The notes beneath the pieces are model-generated. The model saw nothing but the letters and a program-made list of their open reading frames with translations. It ran no database searches and had not been told where the DNA came from. Below, piece by piece: positions 1 to 9,464 of a stretch of DNA of 64,000 nt. Within the stretch, counting starts at the first letter, position 1, and each line of letters starts with the position of its first letter. The stretch covers positions 322,514 to 386,513 of the forward strand of contig JARVJP010000009.1 of assembly GCA_029776065.1 (NCBI GenBank), read 5' to 3'. Origin of the DNA: Nitrososphaeria archaeon. GTDB taxonomy: Archaea > Thermoproteota > Nitrososphaeria > JACIWG01. The translations under genes were made by a program, and so were the position numbers.

Positions 1-2
1 AA

Positions 3-92
3 CAGGAAGAAATAGACATACAAAATGAGGACGTGGAAAGTGAACCTAAAGAATCTGAGCATGAATCAGAAGTTGAAGGCTTTAGCTTCTAA
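3..92 (+). CDS. C-terminal tail of an unidentified acidic protein (partial)
   Basis: An open frame enters from the left edge in frame 3 and ends at a TAA at 90-92. The last 29 residues are dominated by Glu, Asp, Ser and Gln and end in GFSF. Only this tail is visible, so no family can be assigned. Acidic tails like this occur on many archaeal chaperones and nucleic-acid proteins, which is only a general remark. The following 93-250 is AT-rich with no gene recognised. Confidence 0.5.
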   Translation, partial: QEEIDIQNEDVESEPKESEHESEVEGFSF

Positions 93-250
93 CTACAGCA
101 TTTTTCTTAGGTGCTAGTTGGGTAATCATTAAATATTTTAGAGCTACTTAAACAAGTTGATTGCTAAGAAATACGCCATCTCAGTAAAATTGATAGCAAG
201 TGAACGAAAACCAAAAGGTTATAAGAGATATTGCACTTATGGAGATATAC

Positions 251-1339
251 CTAGCTTTTTGAAATATCAACACCTTCCTTAAGAAGACTATTTAAATCTA
301 GCACATCCCCATTTATCCAATAAATATGTTTTTCTTTAATCTCATTACCTATTCGGCCAATGTCTTTTTGATCGGGAGGTTTCACAATCATCTTTGATTT
401 AAAATCTGGCATAATACATGATTGAATCTTGTCTAATATTTCTGTGTATTTCTCTGCAGTTGTAAATACTCTTCGAGGGACGCAATCCTTCTCTTCATTT
501 ACTATGTAAAGTATAGCTCCTTCAATCATGGCCAACATGACTCGATAAACGCAACTAGCTATTTCAGTGAAATATTCCACTTCCTCTGGAGAAACGGGGA
601 TTAAAGCTGTTTTAACACCATCATTTTCTTTATGCCTTACGAATATATGGCTACGTATAATACTTACATTAATATCTATCCCAAATATTCCTGTAATCTC
701 TGAAAGACTATGCTTATATTTATTGTAGACATTTCTGAAATTCCTTTGGAAAAGATAAATCTTCTTAAAACATTCAAGGATTTTCTTTGCCGACTCGTCT
801 AATATGTTTTGAAGGGTTTCTCGTTGTTCTTGGCATAGTTCTTTAAAGTTTCTAACATTAGGATAGTGAAAGTTAGCCCAAACGTCATTAACACTTTGTC
901 TATTAAAGTATTCAAACTCCTTGTATAGTTCCTTTGGAGGAAAATCTTTCCTACCAATACATGTTGGTAATTTTCTAACGTCAATTCTAATTGTATGATA
1001 ATAGATGGCCAACAATTCTGTCAATATGTTAATTTTTTGAATTATCTCTAATTCTGTGTAATGTAAAGCTTTGAACATGGTATTTGCTGCCGGGTTATCT
1101 GGGGTAAGGTTCTGAGGGTCACTTAAAGATTCTTTAGAAATTTTATCCATTTGTTCTTTAAGTCCAGTTATATTTTTATCTAAAAGGGTCATACGTTCCC
1201 TTAAATTATCAAGGGAAATGATTAAGAAAATCAAGACTTCAAGGTAATTGTTACTTATTAGATATTGTTTAACCCTCTGCGGGTTGGATTTAGAGACCAT
1301 CAAACATAAATATGTGTGCAGGCTTAAAATGATTTTCAC
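251..1339 (-). CDS. Hypothetical protein, 362 aa, helical
   Basis: Family not recognised. The protein is long, charged and probably mostly helical, with no signal peptide and no obvious membrane segment apart from a hydrophobic N-terminus. A motif NKYKHSL near residue 208 recalls the N-x-YKH signature of some HEPN-like helical proteins, but this is a weak resemblance. The listed start is a GTG with AAGGA directly abutting it, so an internal start is possible (Met14 has no visible ribosome-binding site). It lies in the same orientation as the HEPN gene at 1498-2385 and close to a restriction-modification gene, so a defence-related role is an inference from context only. Confidence 0.6.
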   Translation of the reverse strand: MKIILSLHTYLCLMVSKSNPQRVKQYLISNNYLEVLIFLIISLDNLRERMTLLDKNITGLKEQMDKISKESLSDPQNLTPDNPAANTMFKALHYTELEIIQKINILTELLAIYYHTIRIDVRKLPTCIGRKDFPPKELYKEFEYFNRQSVNDVWANFHYPNVRNFKELCQEQRETLQNILDESAKKILECFKKIYLFQRNFRNVYNKYKHSLSEITGIFGIDINVSIIRSHIFVRHKENDGVKTALIPVSPEEVEYFTEIASCVYRVMLAMIEGAILYIVNEEKDCVPRRVFTTAEKYTEILDKIQSCIMPDFKSKMIVKPPDQKDIGRIGNEIKEKHIYWINGDVLDLNSLLKEGVDISKS

Positions 1340-1497
1340 TCCTTAAGTAAAATTATTGTCTTAATAATGAAGCTTTGCTGATTAAGATTGATATAGGGTT
1401 ACATTTTTGGAGGTTCATTTGTATGTTTAGTGTTAAATAATTTATACTATCCCGACTACTCTTTTATGGAAGAGTATTTTATATCATTTTTCCAATA

Positions 1498-2385
1498 TTA
1501 TTGATAAAATTGGACGCAATCCTCAAGCTCTTTCAAAACACTTTCTATTTCGTCAACTATTCCAAGTCCTCGTCTATAGTCTTTTGGCTTGATTTCTCCA
1601 TCAGGGTAACGTGCAAATATGGCATGAGGATAAGTTACGACAGAAAGTATAAACATTCGAGTGAACTTTGAAGCCCAATCCAAAAATTCAGGTTTAATCT
1701 TATCAAATTCATTTCTGATGATCTTGTCTAAATCTTTCGACTTGATGGAGAGCCCCGCCTCGTCTAATTGGGTTCCAATTATTTTTGACATTTCACTGGA
1801 TAAAGATTTTAGTGGGGTAATTGATGAGGCCAAATCCCTTTTTATCTTCTGGTGAAATTCGTCAATAGTTTTGCATAATTGTAGATTTCCTTGGATTTGC
1901 TCTTTTGTTAACTTTGCTACTTTAACTTTTGTTTCTGTCTTCTTTATCTTTTTTATTATTTCTCGTATTTCTAGATTTTTACTTTTGTCGATTTCCGCTG
2001 AAGAAATTCGATTCAGCATATCAATTGATTGCAAAATCCCCTTCTTGGCCAGCAGTTTTAGAAAGACTTCTGGCGTGTCATGTCCAACCCCCTTTAGTTC
2101 ATCTACTTTAAAAAGTCCTATACTTAGGGCATAAGCTTTAGTTGCCTTCTCAACAGATTGTTGTAAATGGAATATTGCGTTCGGGTAATCTCCTGTTGAG
2201 TAAAGTGTTTTGCTTGCTTTAAGATCGTTTCCAGCGCATTCCATGAACTCTCTGACCATTTTCTGATTTTGTGGTAGCTTAAAGGAATCATAGATGCTAC
2301 TAAGACATGGGATGTTTGAAGCATCTACCGTTTTTCTCCACAGATCTAACCATTTTTCTCTATCAACAGCCCAATTTGATGGCAA
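1498..2385 (-). CDS. HEPN-domain protein, 295 aa
   Basis: Residues 45-100 read as a HEPN domain: an N-terminal helix with AGNDLKASKTLY, then DYPNAIFHLQQSVEKATKAY, the typical HEPN pattern of a substrate-binding helical bundle. The rest is helical with charged stretches and a hydrophobic segment near residue 245. HEPN proteins are often RNases or nucleotidyl-transfer partners in toxin-antitoxin and defence systems. The classical catalytic R-x4-6-H motif is not obvious here, so RNase activity is uncertain. No MNT nucleotidyltransferase partner is adjacent. ATG start at 2385, with a convergent small gene to the right after an AT-rich gap. Confidence 0.7.
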   Translation of the reverse strand: MPSNWAVDREKWLDLWRKTVDASNIPCLSSIYDSFKLPQNQKMVREFMECAGNDLKASKTLYSTGDYPNAIFHLQQSVEKATKAYALSIGLFKVDELKGVGHDTPEVFLKLLAKKGILQSIDMLNRISSAEIDKSKNLEIREIIKKIKKTETKVKVAKLTKEQIQGNLQLCKTIDEFHQKIKRDLASSITPLKSLSSEMSKIIGTQLDEAGLSIKSKDLDKIIRNEFDKIKPEFLDWASKFTRMFILSVVTYPHAIFARYPDGEIKPKDYRRGLGIVDEIESVLKELEDCVQFYQ

Positions 2386-2509
2386 ATGTAGTTCAGATAA
2401 TTATGTCGGCTTTAGTATTATAAACTTAAACCATTTGAAGTAAGTATTGCACCTGTGACTAAACACCTCCTTTGTTCAACTTAGCTTTCTGTTTTTCTAT
2501 ATTGCAGTT

Positions 2510-2722
2510 ATGTCTGCATCGTACAAATATGCTATTGTTCACGAGGAGACCGGTGTGGTGGTGGGTAGGTTCGAGACTCTGGAAGGTGCGGAGAAGGCGT
2601 TGAAGAGCCTCCCACGTGACGTGAGGAAGGCCTTCAAAGTACGTCCTGTTACGCACCCGAAGGTCCAGGAATACTATAGGAAGGTTAGCGAAACGAAGAA
2701 AAAGCATGGTAATATGATTTAA
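2510..2722 (+). CDS. Small hypothetical protein, 70 aa
   Basis: A compact, well-formed basic protein: an N-terminal beta-hairpin-like part (YAIVHEETGVVVGRFETLEG) followed by a charged helix rich in Lys, Arg and Glu. Its base composition (G+C-rich, good codon third positions) is unlike the AT-rich genes to its left and like the integrated element downstream. No family recognised. A perfect stem-loop follows its stop codon. The antisense frame at 2459-2707 is its shadow. Confidence 0.6.
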   Translation: MSASYKYAIVHEETGVVVGRFETLEGAEKALKSLPRDVRKAFKVRPVTHPKVQEYYRKVSETKKKHGNMI

Positions 2723-2800
2723 TTCTGGGTATGTGGGTCATGTTAACAGGTTTCGGGTTGTTGGCACCTTGGTGTCTTAGGGTTAAAAACCCCTGTTCAA

Positions 2801-2821
2801 AGACGGTTTATTTAACCGTCT
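2801..2821. terminator. Bidirectional stem-loop between convergent genes
   Basis: Perfect 8-bp inverted repeat AGACGGTT / AACCGTCT with a 5-nt TATTT loop, between the ends of two convergent genes (2510-2722 plus and 2846-3382 minus). Position and symmetry suggest a shared transcription end signal. Function is inferred. Confidence 0.45.
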
Positions 2822-2845
2822 AAATCAAGTGCTAAAGTCGAAAGC

Positions 2846-3382
2846 CTACCCCTCTACAGGCTTCTGGAAGGAGTAAGGCGCCCACGGTAGCTCTGTAACA
2901 TCCATGCCCCACTTCGGCCACTTGAGCTCAAGCTTTTTCTGTGGTGGAAGCTTCTGCGGGAAGCCTAGGAGGCGTAACAGATGCTTTTCCTTCCTTGTAG
3001 CCTTCCACCTCTTTAGAAGCCATTGCTCGAACACGTGGTATGCGATCGGGTTGACGACTTTATCGGGTGCCACGAAGTACGTTATTCCCCCTCCCTCGTC
3101 GACTCCTATCTCCGGGTAGTAGGGGACGAGCTCGGTTTTATGCACGCCCTTGGCAATACCCACTCTCAAAGCGTAGAGCTTCATCTCAGATGGTATGGTT
3201 TCATGGCGTCGCCTGAGGATTACTTCAGCTCTATCCCTGCCAACTTTGAGGTAGAATTCGAGCTCTCCAAGAGAGGCGGGCTCCCTGAACTTCATCAAGA
3301 AATAGTTGTGGTAGACGCTTCTCTCAAGCACCTTCGTGGTGTAAACCTTGTTTATCAAATGCAAGAAAACTAACTGAGGCAT
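2846..3382 (-). CDS. Hypothetical protein, 178 aa
   Basis: Family not recognised. Basic protein with alternating helix and strand; residues 60-110 contain a Gly/acidic turn (GVDEGGGITYFV) and the C-terminal 60 residues are very rich in Lys, Arg, Trp and Pro. No membrane segments, cysteine clusters or P-loop. The composition is G+C-rich like the element from 6.6 kb, suggesting shared origin, whereas the restriction-modification gene between them is AT-rich. Could be a nucleic-acid-binding element protein, but that is only inferred from charge. Confidence 0.6.
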   Translation of the reverse strand: MPQLVFLHLINKVYTTKVLERSVYHNYFLMKFREPASLGELEFYLKVGRDRAEVILRRRHETIPSEMKLYALRVGIAKGVHKTELVPYYPEIGVDEGGGITYFVAPDKVVNPIAYHVFEQWLLKRWKATRKEKHLLRLLGFPQKLPPQKKLELKWPKWGMDVTELPWAPYSFQKPVEG

Positions 3383-3456
3383 ACACCATAATAGAATGTA
3401 ATTGAAAAGATTTATGTTGAGAAAACTTAATTAACTGTGCCCATGATTTTACACTG

Positions 3457-6400
3457 ATGGGTTCACTGGATAGAGAGGTTGTTTTTCAAGACAAAATTAG
3501 AGATCTTTTTGTTGAAGTTACAAGAGGGTTCAGGTTTGATGGCTTGGAAATCTCTCGAGTTGAAAGAAATTTTCCGATCGATGGGCGAGAAGCTGACATA
3601 GTCTTGTTTGACAAGGGAAGTATGCCGTTCTTGATCATCGAAACGAAAAAGAAAGGGTCTTATGGGGGGAGTAGAGCCCCCTTAGACCCCTTTGCACCAG
3701 CAGTCATTGGGCAGGCAATAAGTTATGTCGTGCTTTACAAAAAGAATAGTATTCACGTCCCATTCTTTGCGACCGCTAGTCCTAGAGCCATAGCAGTCTT
3801 TAAGACACCGGTAAACGTTGAAGACTTTATAGATTTTGAAAGTGTCAAGGCGAGAAGATACGAGAAGGTCGTAAAGCCTGGCTACTTCTCTAAACTACTT
3901 TCAGACAAGCATCTTATAATAAGGGAAGTGCCTAAACTAACCAATGAATATGCTCAAGGCTTTATTGATAGGCTTGCTGCCGATTTCATGAGACGTAGAA
4001 CTTTGAAGGTCTCACTAAATTATGCATTGATTGAACAATTTAGACTTTTTGTGGAGGATTTGAGCGAAGTATGCAGGGATCTTGTTAAGGTAAAGGTTAA
4101 AGAAGACTCTCTTTTAAAAAGTGAACTAGAAAAGATGGAGAAAGAGGTAGGTTATAGACCACCGGCAGAAGACCTTACAGAAATGATGACTTATGTGCTG
4201 ATGAACAAGCTCATTTTTTATAAGGTTATCGAAGGAAAATATAGGCTTCCACCATTACAATGGGTTGACACTTCTTCAAACATCAAGTTTATGGAAGAGC
4301 TTTATAAACATTTTGAGAAGGCTGTCGAGGTGACAGGTGATTTTGAACCGATCTTTAAGACAGGAGCATACGATCTTCTCCCAATACCAGATGAACCCTA
4401 TGTGATGGAGCGAATAAACGATTTCATATCTTTTTTAGATAGTATTGATGTTGAAGAAATAGGTGAGCTCGCAGGATACATTTACGAAGAACTTATCCCA
4501 GCAGAAGAAAGGCATAGACTTGGCCAATTCTATACTCCTCCAGCAATATGTGAACTTATAACAAAATGGGCGATAAAAAGCCCAGATGATGTTATTTTAG
4601 ATCCTGGTGTTGGAAGTGGAGGGTTCATTCTATACGCATATAGGAGGGTTCTCGAACTCAAAACAGGAAAAACTACCTATTCATCAAAAGAAGTTCATGA
4701 GAAAATACTAAATCAACTCTACGCCATAGACATAAACCCGTTTCCAGCGCATCTGACAGCAATGAATCTTTCAATGAGAAATGCCAGAGCGCCATCAACC
4801 AACATGAACATAATAGTAAAAGACTTCTTTAACATAATCTCACAGCAAGCTGTTCTAGCACCATATACTGTAAAGACAGCGGCAGGGGAAATTAGGAGGG
4901 AGATAAAAATACCTCAATTTGATGTGATAATAGGTAACCCACCGTACACTAGATGGGATGAGGTACCAGATGCGACTAGAAAAAGTATTTCGGAGAAATT
5001 AAATAATTATTATAAAAAATATGCTTTACTAAAAGTAGGTGGAATAAGAAAGGCACAGAATCCAGGAATTTATATCTTTTGGATCATGCATGCTACACGT
5101 TTTCTAAAAGATGGAGGCAAATTAGGAATGATTATTTCTGATCTATGGTTGCAAAGTGACTATGGAATTAAATTCACAAAATTTCTATTAGACCATTATA
5201 AAATCAATGCTATAATTGATTTCGATCAACGCCTTTTCAGAATGCCACTCATATCAACTTTAGTTTTACTTATCGAAAAATGTGCTAACGAGTTTCTAAG
5301 AAATGATAATAATGTAACTTTTATCAGAGTGAATGAGGATGTTAAAGTAGACGACATTCTAGACGCTGTTGATGGAAAAAATGTTAAAGTAGAACAGATT
5401 AATGTTAAAATTGTAAAACAAAAAGACTTGCCAGTCGATAGAAAATTGGTAAGCGTTTTTTCACCTGTCAAAGACTGGCAAAGCAGTAAACTGCTATCAA
5501 AGGCATCAGAATTGTTTGAAATAGCGAAAGGAAATACGGCATGGTTTATTAAGAAAGGCGTAGGAACAGGGGCTGATCCATTTTTCTATTTAACCCCGGA
5601 AGAAGTAAAAGAGCACAAAATCAGTAAAGAATTTTTATGGGCCGGATTAACGGATGCAAAGTATTCAAAATATTTTACATTCAATTCTTCAGATTGGAAT
5701 AATTTAGAGAAAGAGGGCAAAAAATGTTTTGTCTTTATTTGCCACAAACCTCTAGATAAAATTCCACCAGAAATTAATGAATATATTAAATGGGGGGAAA
5801 CAGCTTGTCGAACAAGCGAAACAAGAGGAGAAGGAAAAATATGTAGTGAGACAGGAGCCTCACAAAATAGGGCTAAGACTAAAGGTTTCTTTGGCTGGTA
5901 CGATTTAGGTGAAGTAGTTCATGTACCTATATTTGCTATTTATCAAGCTTGGCATAAAACAAGGTTTACCAGATGTGATTTTCCAATAGCAATGTACCAT
6001 GCTTTGATTTCATTTATACCTAACATTAAACTAAGTAAGGAACAGTTAGACGCACTACTAGCCTTCTTTAATTCTTCGTTTATACAATATTATATTGAAA
6101 CACAGGGAAGAAGAAGTGGTGGGGGGATAATAGCTCTTGAAGTTAATGTTGCTAGGGAAATGCCGGTTCTAGATGTTAGGAAGCTACGTGAAGATCAGGT
6201 TAAGCTTCTTGCGCAGAAGTTTGAAGAACTTGAAAATGAGGCTAGGAAAATTGGGGGTGCATCAAAAAAAGAGAACGTCAAGAAACTTATGCCAAAAATA
6301 CATGAAATAGACAAAATAATAGGAGCCATTATAAGATTGAAGCCTGAAGAAATAAAGGAAATTGAAGACACAGTTGAAAATCTCATAGAAAGGAGAACGA

Positions 6401-6534
6401 GCAGGGCAAAGGAGGCTATACCAGAATCTGTTAAAGGAGAGAAGGAGCCAAAAATCAAACCGCCAAAAAAACAGAGTAGGAAAGTCGAGGAAGCATCCGG
6501 AGAGCCTCTTGAGAAATTCTTTACATCTGATTAA
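3457..6534 (+). CDS. Type IIG-like restriction-modification enzyme (nuclease, N6-adenine methyltransferase and specificity in one chain)
   Basis: 1025 aa. Residues 1-150 form a HSDR_N/PD-(D/E)xK-type nuclease domain with D47 and E62-x-K64. A helical linker leads to a class gamma N6-adenine methyltransferase: motif X region RLGQFYTPPAI near residue 350, SAM-binding DPGVGSGGF near 382, and catalytic NPPY at 494-497. The region from about 530 to 900 is the likely target-recognition part and is the most AT-rich. The C-terminus (910-1025) is a charged coiled-coil. One chain with all three activities matches type IIG/IIL enzymes such as MmeI, so cleavage and protection of host DNA are expected. It stands alone without separate R, M or S genes. 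No clear Shine-Dalgarno is seen. Probably horizontally acquired. Confidence 0.85.
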   Translation: MGSLDREVVFQDKIRDLFVEVTRGFRFDGLEISRVERNFPIDGREADIVLFDKGSMPFLIIETKKKGSYGGSRAPLDPFAPAVIGQAISYVVLYKKNSIHVPFFATASPRAIAVFKTPVNVEDFIDFESVKARRYEKVVKPGYFSKLLSDKHLIIREVPKLTNEYAQGFIDRLAADFMRRRTLKVSLNYALIEQFRLFVEDLSEVCRDLVKVKVKEDSLLKSELEKMEKEVGYRPPAEDLTEMMTYVLMNKLIFYKVIEGKYRLPPLQWVDTSSNIKFMEELYKHFEKAVEVTGDFEPIFKTGAYDLLPIPDEPYVMERINDFISFLDSIDVEEIGELAGYIYEELIPAEERHRLGQFYTPPAICELITKWAIKSPDDVILDPGVGSGGFILYAYRRVLELKTGKTTYSSKEVHEKILNQLYAIDINPFPAHLTAMNLSMRNARAPSTNMNIIVKDFFNIISQQAVLAPYTVKTAAGEIRREIKIPQFDVIIGNPPYTRWDEVPDATRKSISEKLNNYYKKYALLKVGGIRKAQNPGIYIFWIMHATRFLKDGGKLGMIISDLWLQSDYGIKFTKFLLDHYKINAIIDFDQRLFRMPLISTLVLLIEKCANEFLRNDNNVTFIRVNEDVKVDDILDAVDGKNVKVEQINVKIVKQKDLPVDRKLVSVFSPVKDWQSSKLLSKASELFEIAKGNTAWFIKKGVGTGADPFFYLTPEEVKEHKISKEFLWAGLTDAKYSKYFTFNSSDWNNLEKEGKKCFVFICHKPLDKIPPEINEYIKWGETACRTSETRGEGKICSETGASQNRAKTKGFFGWYDLGEVVHVPIFAIYQAWHKTRFTRCDFPIAMYHALISFIPNIKLSKEQLDALLAFFNSSFIQYYIETQGRRSGGGIIALEVNVAREMPVLDVRKLREDQVKLLAQKFEELENEARKIGGASKKENVKKLMPKIHEIDKIIGAIIRLKPEEIKEIEDTVENLIERRTSRAKEAIPESVKGEKEPKIKPPKKQSRKVEEASGEPLEKFFTSD

Positions 6535-6641
6535 AATTTTGGATATTTGTTGGAAAGTCAAGATAACTGCAGGTTATGTAAGGTAGATTATAACCAAAAA
6601 TGTACATAGATGACCTAAAATATACATCAGTAGGGAATGGC

Positions 6642-7694
6642 TTACGTCGCAACAACCGCCTTCTTCTTCTCAACCCACGGCTTCCAAACCTTCTCAAAGT
6701 ATTCATCCGCAACCGCTACCCCTGCTAGGCGGATATAGGTCTCAAGAGTCTTCATGCTTATCTTCATCATCTCCTTCAAAGTTGCAATGTCCATCCCGCT
6801 CTTCAACGCTTCAACGGCGAAGAGGTGTCTGCAGATATGCGGTCTAAGGTTGTTCCTCTCATCTTCCGTGAGCTTTTTATCCACGCCAACGAGCTTAGAT
6901 GTCCTCTTGAACTCCTTGTAGAGCCACGTGTGATCATATGGTATAATATTCTTCTCTAAGATCGTTTCCTCATATGAATTATCGATGCCGTTCTCGAACA
7001 TTATCCTCTTGACAAGGGAGACCGCTGTCGGGCTTAAGGGCACCACCCTCTCCCCATACTTCCCTTTCGCACCGTATTCTCCGGGCCTATGTTTGAGCTC
7101 AGCCTTAACGAAGTCCACGCCATCTCTCTTCTCCCAGATAAGATTCCCCCATCTTAGCCCAAGGGCCTCAGCAGGCCTCATACCGGAGCCGGCCATAAGC
7201 TCGACTGCGAGAGCATGCTCTAGGGTCGGCATGTTATCCCTTACCGCATTTATATCCTCCCTCGTCAGCTTCAAGAGTATCTTCTGCTCGAAGGAAAGCA
7301 CTGCATCAGGGTTCTCGTATCTAACCAGTTTCCCAGAAAGCTGTCTTTTCTTCTCCCTCCTCCTCAGCAGGTTCAAGAACGCCATAATGGACTTCATGGC
7401 ACGCACTCTACTGTTTCGTGAAAGCTCTCCCATGTAATCCCAGAACGGTGCGATATCCTCTTCCTCCAAGTCTGCTAGAGGCTTGTCAAGGGTGTAGGCG
7501 TAGGGTAGGAAGTATTTTACGAGGTCCGTGGCGTAGGATCGGTAGGTGTTCGGCTCATCATAGCGCTCTAGGAATCCTTTCATCGCTACGACCATGTCGT
7601 ATACTTTACCATCCTTTAAGCTGAGGCCGTGTTCTGCCAACGTCTTCTTCAAGAGAGCTGTGGCAAACTCTTTCGCTTCAGCCAACGTGGTCAT
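6642..7694 (-). CDS. Tyrosine recombinase/integrase (left end of element)
   Basis: 350 aa. N-terminal SAM-like core-binding domain (about 30-115), then a phage-integrase catalytic domain: R173 in SGMRPAEALG, basic residues near 210-216, H286-x-x-R289 in HICRH, and nucleophile Y320 in LETYIR. The usual HxLRH...GH pattern is altered: Lys311 sits about where the second His is normally found. Such enzymes insert or excise mobile DNA at att sites. The gene converges on the restriction-modification gene, 107 bp away, and lies at the left edge of the G+C-rich element. Divergent from the element genes starting at 7813. It differs clearly from the second integrase at 24480-25646. Confidence 0.9.
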   Translation of the reverse strand: MTTLAEAKEFATALLKKTLAEHGLSLKDGKVYDMVVAMKGFLERYDEPNTYRSYATDLVKYFLPYAYTLDKPLADLEEEDIAPFWDYMGELSRNSRVRAMKSIMAFLNLLRRREKKRQLSGKLVRYENPDAVLSFEQKILLKLTREDINAVRDNMPTLEHALAVELMAGSGMRPAEALGLRWGNLIWEKRDGVDFVKAELKHRPGEYGAKGKYGERVVPLSPTAVSLVKRIMFENGIDNSYEETILEKNIIPYDHTWLYKEFKRTSKLVGVDKKLTEDERNNLRPHICRHLFAVEALKSGMDIATLKEMMKISMKTLETYIRLAGVAVADEYFEKVWKPWVEKKKAVVAT

Positions 7695-7812
7695 GAGGAA
7701 CCACGCTCAACCACTACCGCCTTGCAAACACTTTCGGCTACCTCTCTCCCCCTCCCCTCCTTCACCAAGTACGTGTTCCCAACCATCAGGAAATAGAATA
7801 TTCTATATTCTG

Positions 7813-7992
7813 GTGAATGCGTTGCCTGCTAAGATATTCTACTGCGTTAGATGCAGGGAGAAGAAGTCTGTTGAAAAATACGATGAAATCATAATGCGGA
7901 GTGGCATGAAGGCGTTGAAGACCAGCTGCCCAGAATGCGGAACCCAAATGTACAGGATAGTTGGAAAACGTCATCTCAAGGTGAAGGCTTGA
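7813..7992 (+). CDS. DUF5679-type zinc-ribbon protein, 59 aa
   Basis: Open frame extends further upstream, but the coherent protein begins at GTG 7813: NALPAKIFYCVRCREKK, then MKALKTSCPECGTQMYRI. Two CxxC knuckles (YCVRC and CPEC) separated by about 24 residues match the DUF5679 zinc ribbon family, common in archaea and their mobile elements and related to topoisomerase I zinc domains. Probably binds nucleic acid or protein. The start is preceded by AATATTCTATATTC, related to the TTCTA motif found before other element genes. The stop is coupled to the next gene through a TTGA overlap. Confidence 0.7.
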   Translation: MNALPAKIFYCVRCREKKSVEKYDEIIMRSGMKALKTSCPECGTQMYRIVGKRHLKVKA

Positions 7993-8342
7993 ACATCACA
8001 TTAGACCTCTCACACATCCCCTTATTCTTTATAGTCTTCTACATCATACTACCTATCGTAGTGTTCTTCTTCGCTGGAAGCTTCTGGGCTAAAATATACG
8101 CTGTGATAAGCAGTGTGCTCGGCGCAGTACTCGCTGCAGCGATGCCGATGGCCTTCATAGACCTTATTTTGCCCGACGTCATCCCAGAGGGTATTGTGGA
8201 GCAGTTCGCAGGCCTAGCTGAAGCAGCCCTGAAATATGGTAGCATGGTCTTCGCAGGCATCGTCTTCTTCGCACTACTGCTCCTACAGCATGGAGTCGTC
8301 AAACTGGTTGAAGCAACAGGCTGGATCGGTTCAAAAGAGTAG
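7989..8342 (+). CDS. Small polytopic membrane protein, 117 aa
   Basis: The frame is open from 7935, but a TTG at 7989 overlaps the previous stop (TTGA) and has GGTGA four bases upstream, so it is the likelier start. Three hydrophobic segments, about 11-30, 36-58 and 84-104, with an amphipathic linker (PDVIPEGIVEQFAGL) and a short charged tail. No family recognised. Small, very hydrophobic proteins of this size are coat proteins in spindle-shaped archaeal viruses, but there is no specific sequence match to support that here. Converges on the protease gene. Confidence 0.6.
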   Translation: MNITLDLSHIPLFFIVFYIILPIVVFFFAGSFWAKIYAVISSVLGAVLAAAMPMAFIDLILPDVIPEGIVEQFAGLAEAALKYGSMVFAGIVFFALLLLQHGVVKLVEATGWIGSKE

Positions 8343-8351
8343 TGGACTAAA

Positions 8352-9431
8352 TCATGGTGGAGGTCTCTCGTCTAATGTTACCGGGATCTTCAAAGCTTTG
8401 CCCTCCCTTATGATCGTAAGCGTTACTGTGTCTCCTACAGAATACTTGTATGCCATTAGATAGTTTATGTCAGGATCCTTCTTTATGGGGCAATCTTCTA
8501 TGGCTGTGATAACATCTTTAGCCTTTAAATCGCTTTTATACGCAGGGGAATTGTAAACTACTTGAGTTATTATAAATCCTGAAGTTAGGTCCTTTGGCAG
8601 CCCATAGTTCGACGCAATTATAGGATCCAAGTATTGGCCGTAGACTCCTATGTATGGGTGCTTATATACGCCGTACTCAATTAGGCTAGGCACGATTCTT
8701 TTGACGATCGTGGAAGGTACTGCGAACCCTATTCCTTCAGAAATAAACTTCGCTACCCCTGCGGTTGTAACCCCGACCACTTCCCCTTTAGAGTTCAGCA
8801 ACGGGCCACCAGAGTTTCCAGGGTTTATTGCAGCATCGGTCTGCAGCATCGGAACATATGTTATCCCCGTCCTATTAACTTGGCTCACTATACCAGATGT
8901 TATGCTTCCAGAAAGCCCGAACGGGCTTCCTATAGCGTAAACGGGCTCACCAATTACTATTTTGTCAGTAGTCTTCAAAGGTGTGTATTTCTGAGGTAAT
9001 TTAGCCTCTAATACAGCTAGGTCTGCGTAAGAGTCTCTCCCAATCAACTTCGCATCAAACATCTCGTTATCGTATGCTGTTATTATGAAAAACCCTCCAC
9101 CTTCTACAACGTGATTATTGGTCACAACATGTCCTTCACCGTCGTATACGAAGCCGGATCCTAAACCGAGCTGCTGAAAGTTTCTATCGTAAACTGCCAC
9201 CTGCACAACACTTGGCGATGCTTGCTGAAAGATCAATGTCGCATCTGGGAGCGCCCTAAAACTTTCAATTTGATTCTGCAAGCTTTCTATTTGTGAATTT
9301 AAAGAAGATATTGTACTGTCCTTTTCGTTTATTAACGATGCGTAATTCAACCGCTCCCATCCTAAACCGATTCCTAGAATCACACAAATCACAGCTAGTG
9401 CGATAACAACGTTTCTACTTACCGCTCTCAT
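8352..9431 (-). CDS. Membrane-anchored HtrA/Deg-type serine protease
   Basis: A longer frame runs to 9524, but the TATA-like CTTTATATTT at 9465-9474 lies inside that extension and places transcription just before ATG 9431, so 359 aa is preferred. Domains: signal-anchor (about 5-22), short coiled coil (30-60), trypsin-like S1C domain with H107 (TNNHV), D137 (YADLAVL) and S207 (PGNSGGP), and one C-terminal PDZ domain (about 265-355). The catalytic triad is intact. It should cleave or chaperone misfolded proteins outside the membrane. Unusually it sits inside the integrated element between membrane-protein genes, so it may mature or quality-control the element's surface proteins. Confidence 0.85.
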   Translation of the reverse strand: MRAVSRNVVIALAVICVILGIGLGWERLNYASLINEKDSTISSLNSQIESLQNQIESFRALPDATLIFQQASPSVVQVAVYDRNFQQLGLGSGFVYDGEGHVVTNNHVVEGGGFFIITAYDNEMFDAKLIGRDSYADLAVLEAKLPQKYTPLKTTDKIVIGEPVYAIGSPFGLSGSITSGIVSQVNRTGITYVPMLQTDAAINPGNSGGPLLNSKGEVVGVTTAGVAKFISEGIGFAVPSTIVKRIVPSLIEYGVYKHPYIGVYGQYLDPIIASNYGLPKDLTSGFIITQVVYNSPAYKSDLKAKDVITAIEDCPIKKDPDINYLMAYKYSVGDTVTLTIIREGKALKIPVTLDERPPP

Positions 9432-9464
9432 CTCGACCGTCTCAAATATTGGCCGGGTCGTTAC

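Noticed and set aside
3023..3373. Plus-strand 116-aa frame
   Set aside because: Lies wholly antisense inside the 178-aa gene; low-plausibility protein sequence.
7210..7225. AGAGCATGCTCT palindrome in the left integrase gene as att counterpart
   Set aside because: Only the half-site GAGCAT resembles the right-end repeat; spacing and centre differ.
7935..7988. ATG 7935 start for the three-helix membrane protein
   Set aside because: Would overlap the zinc-ribbon gene by 58 bases; TTG 7989 has a proper ribosome-binding site and stop-start overlap.
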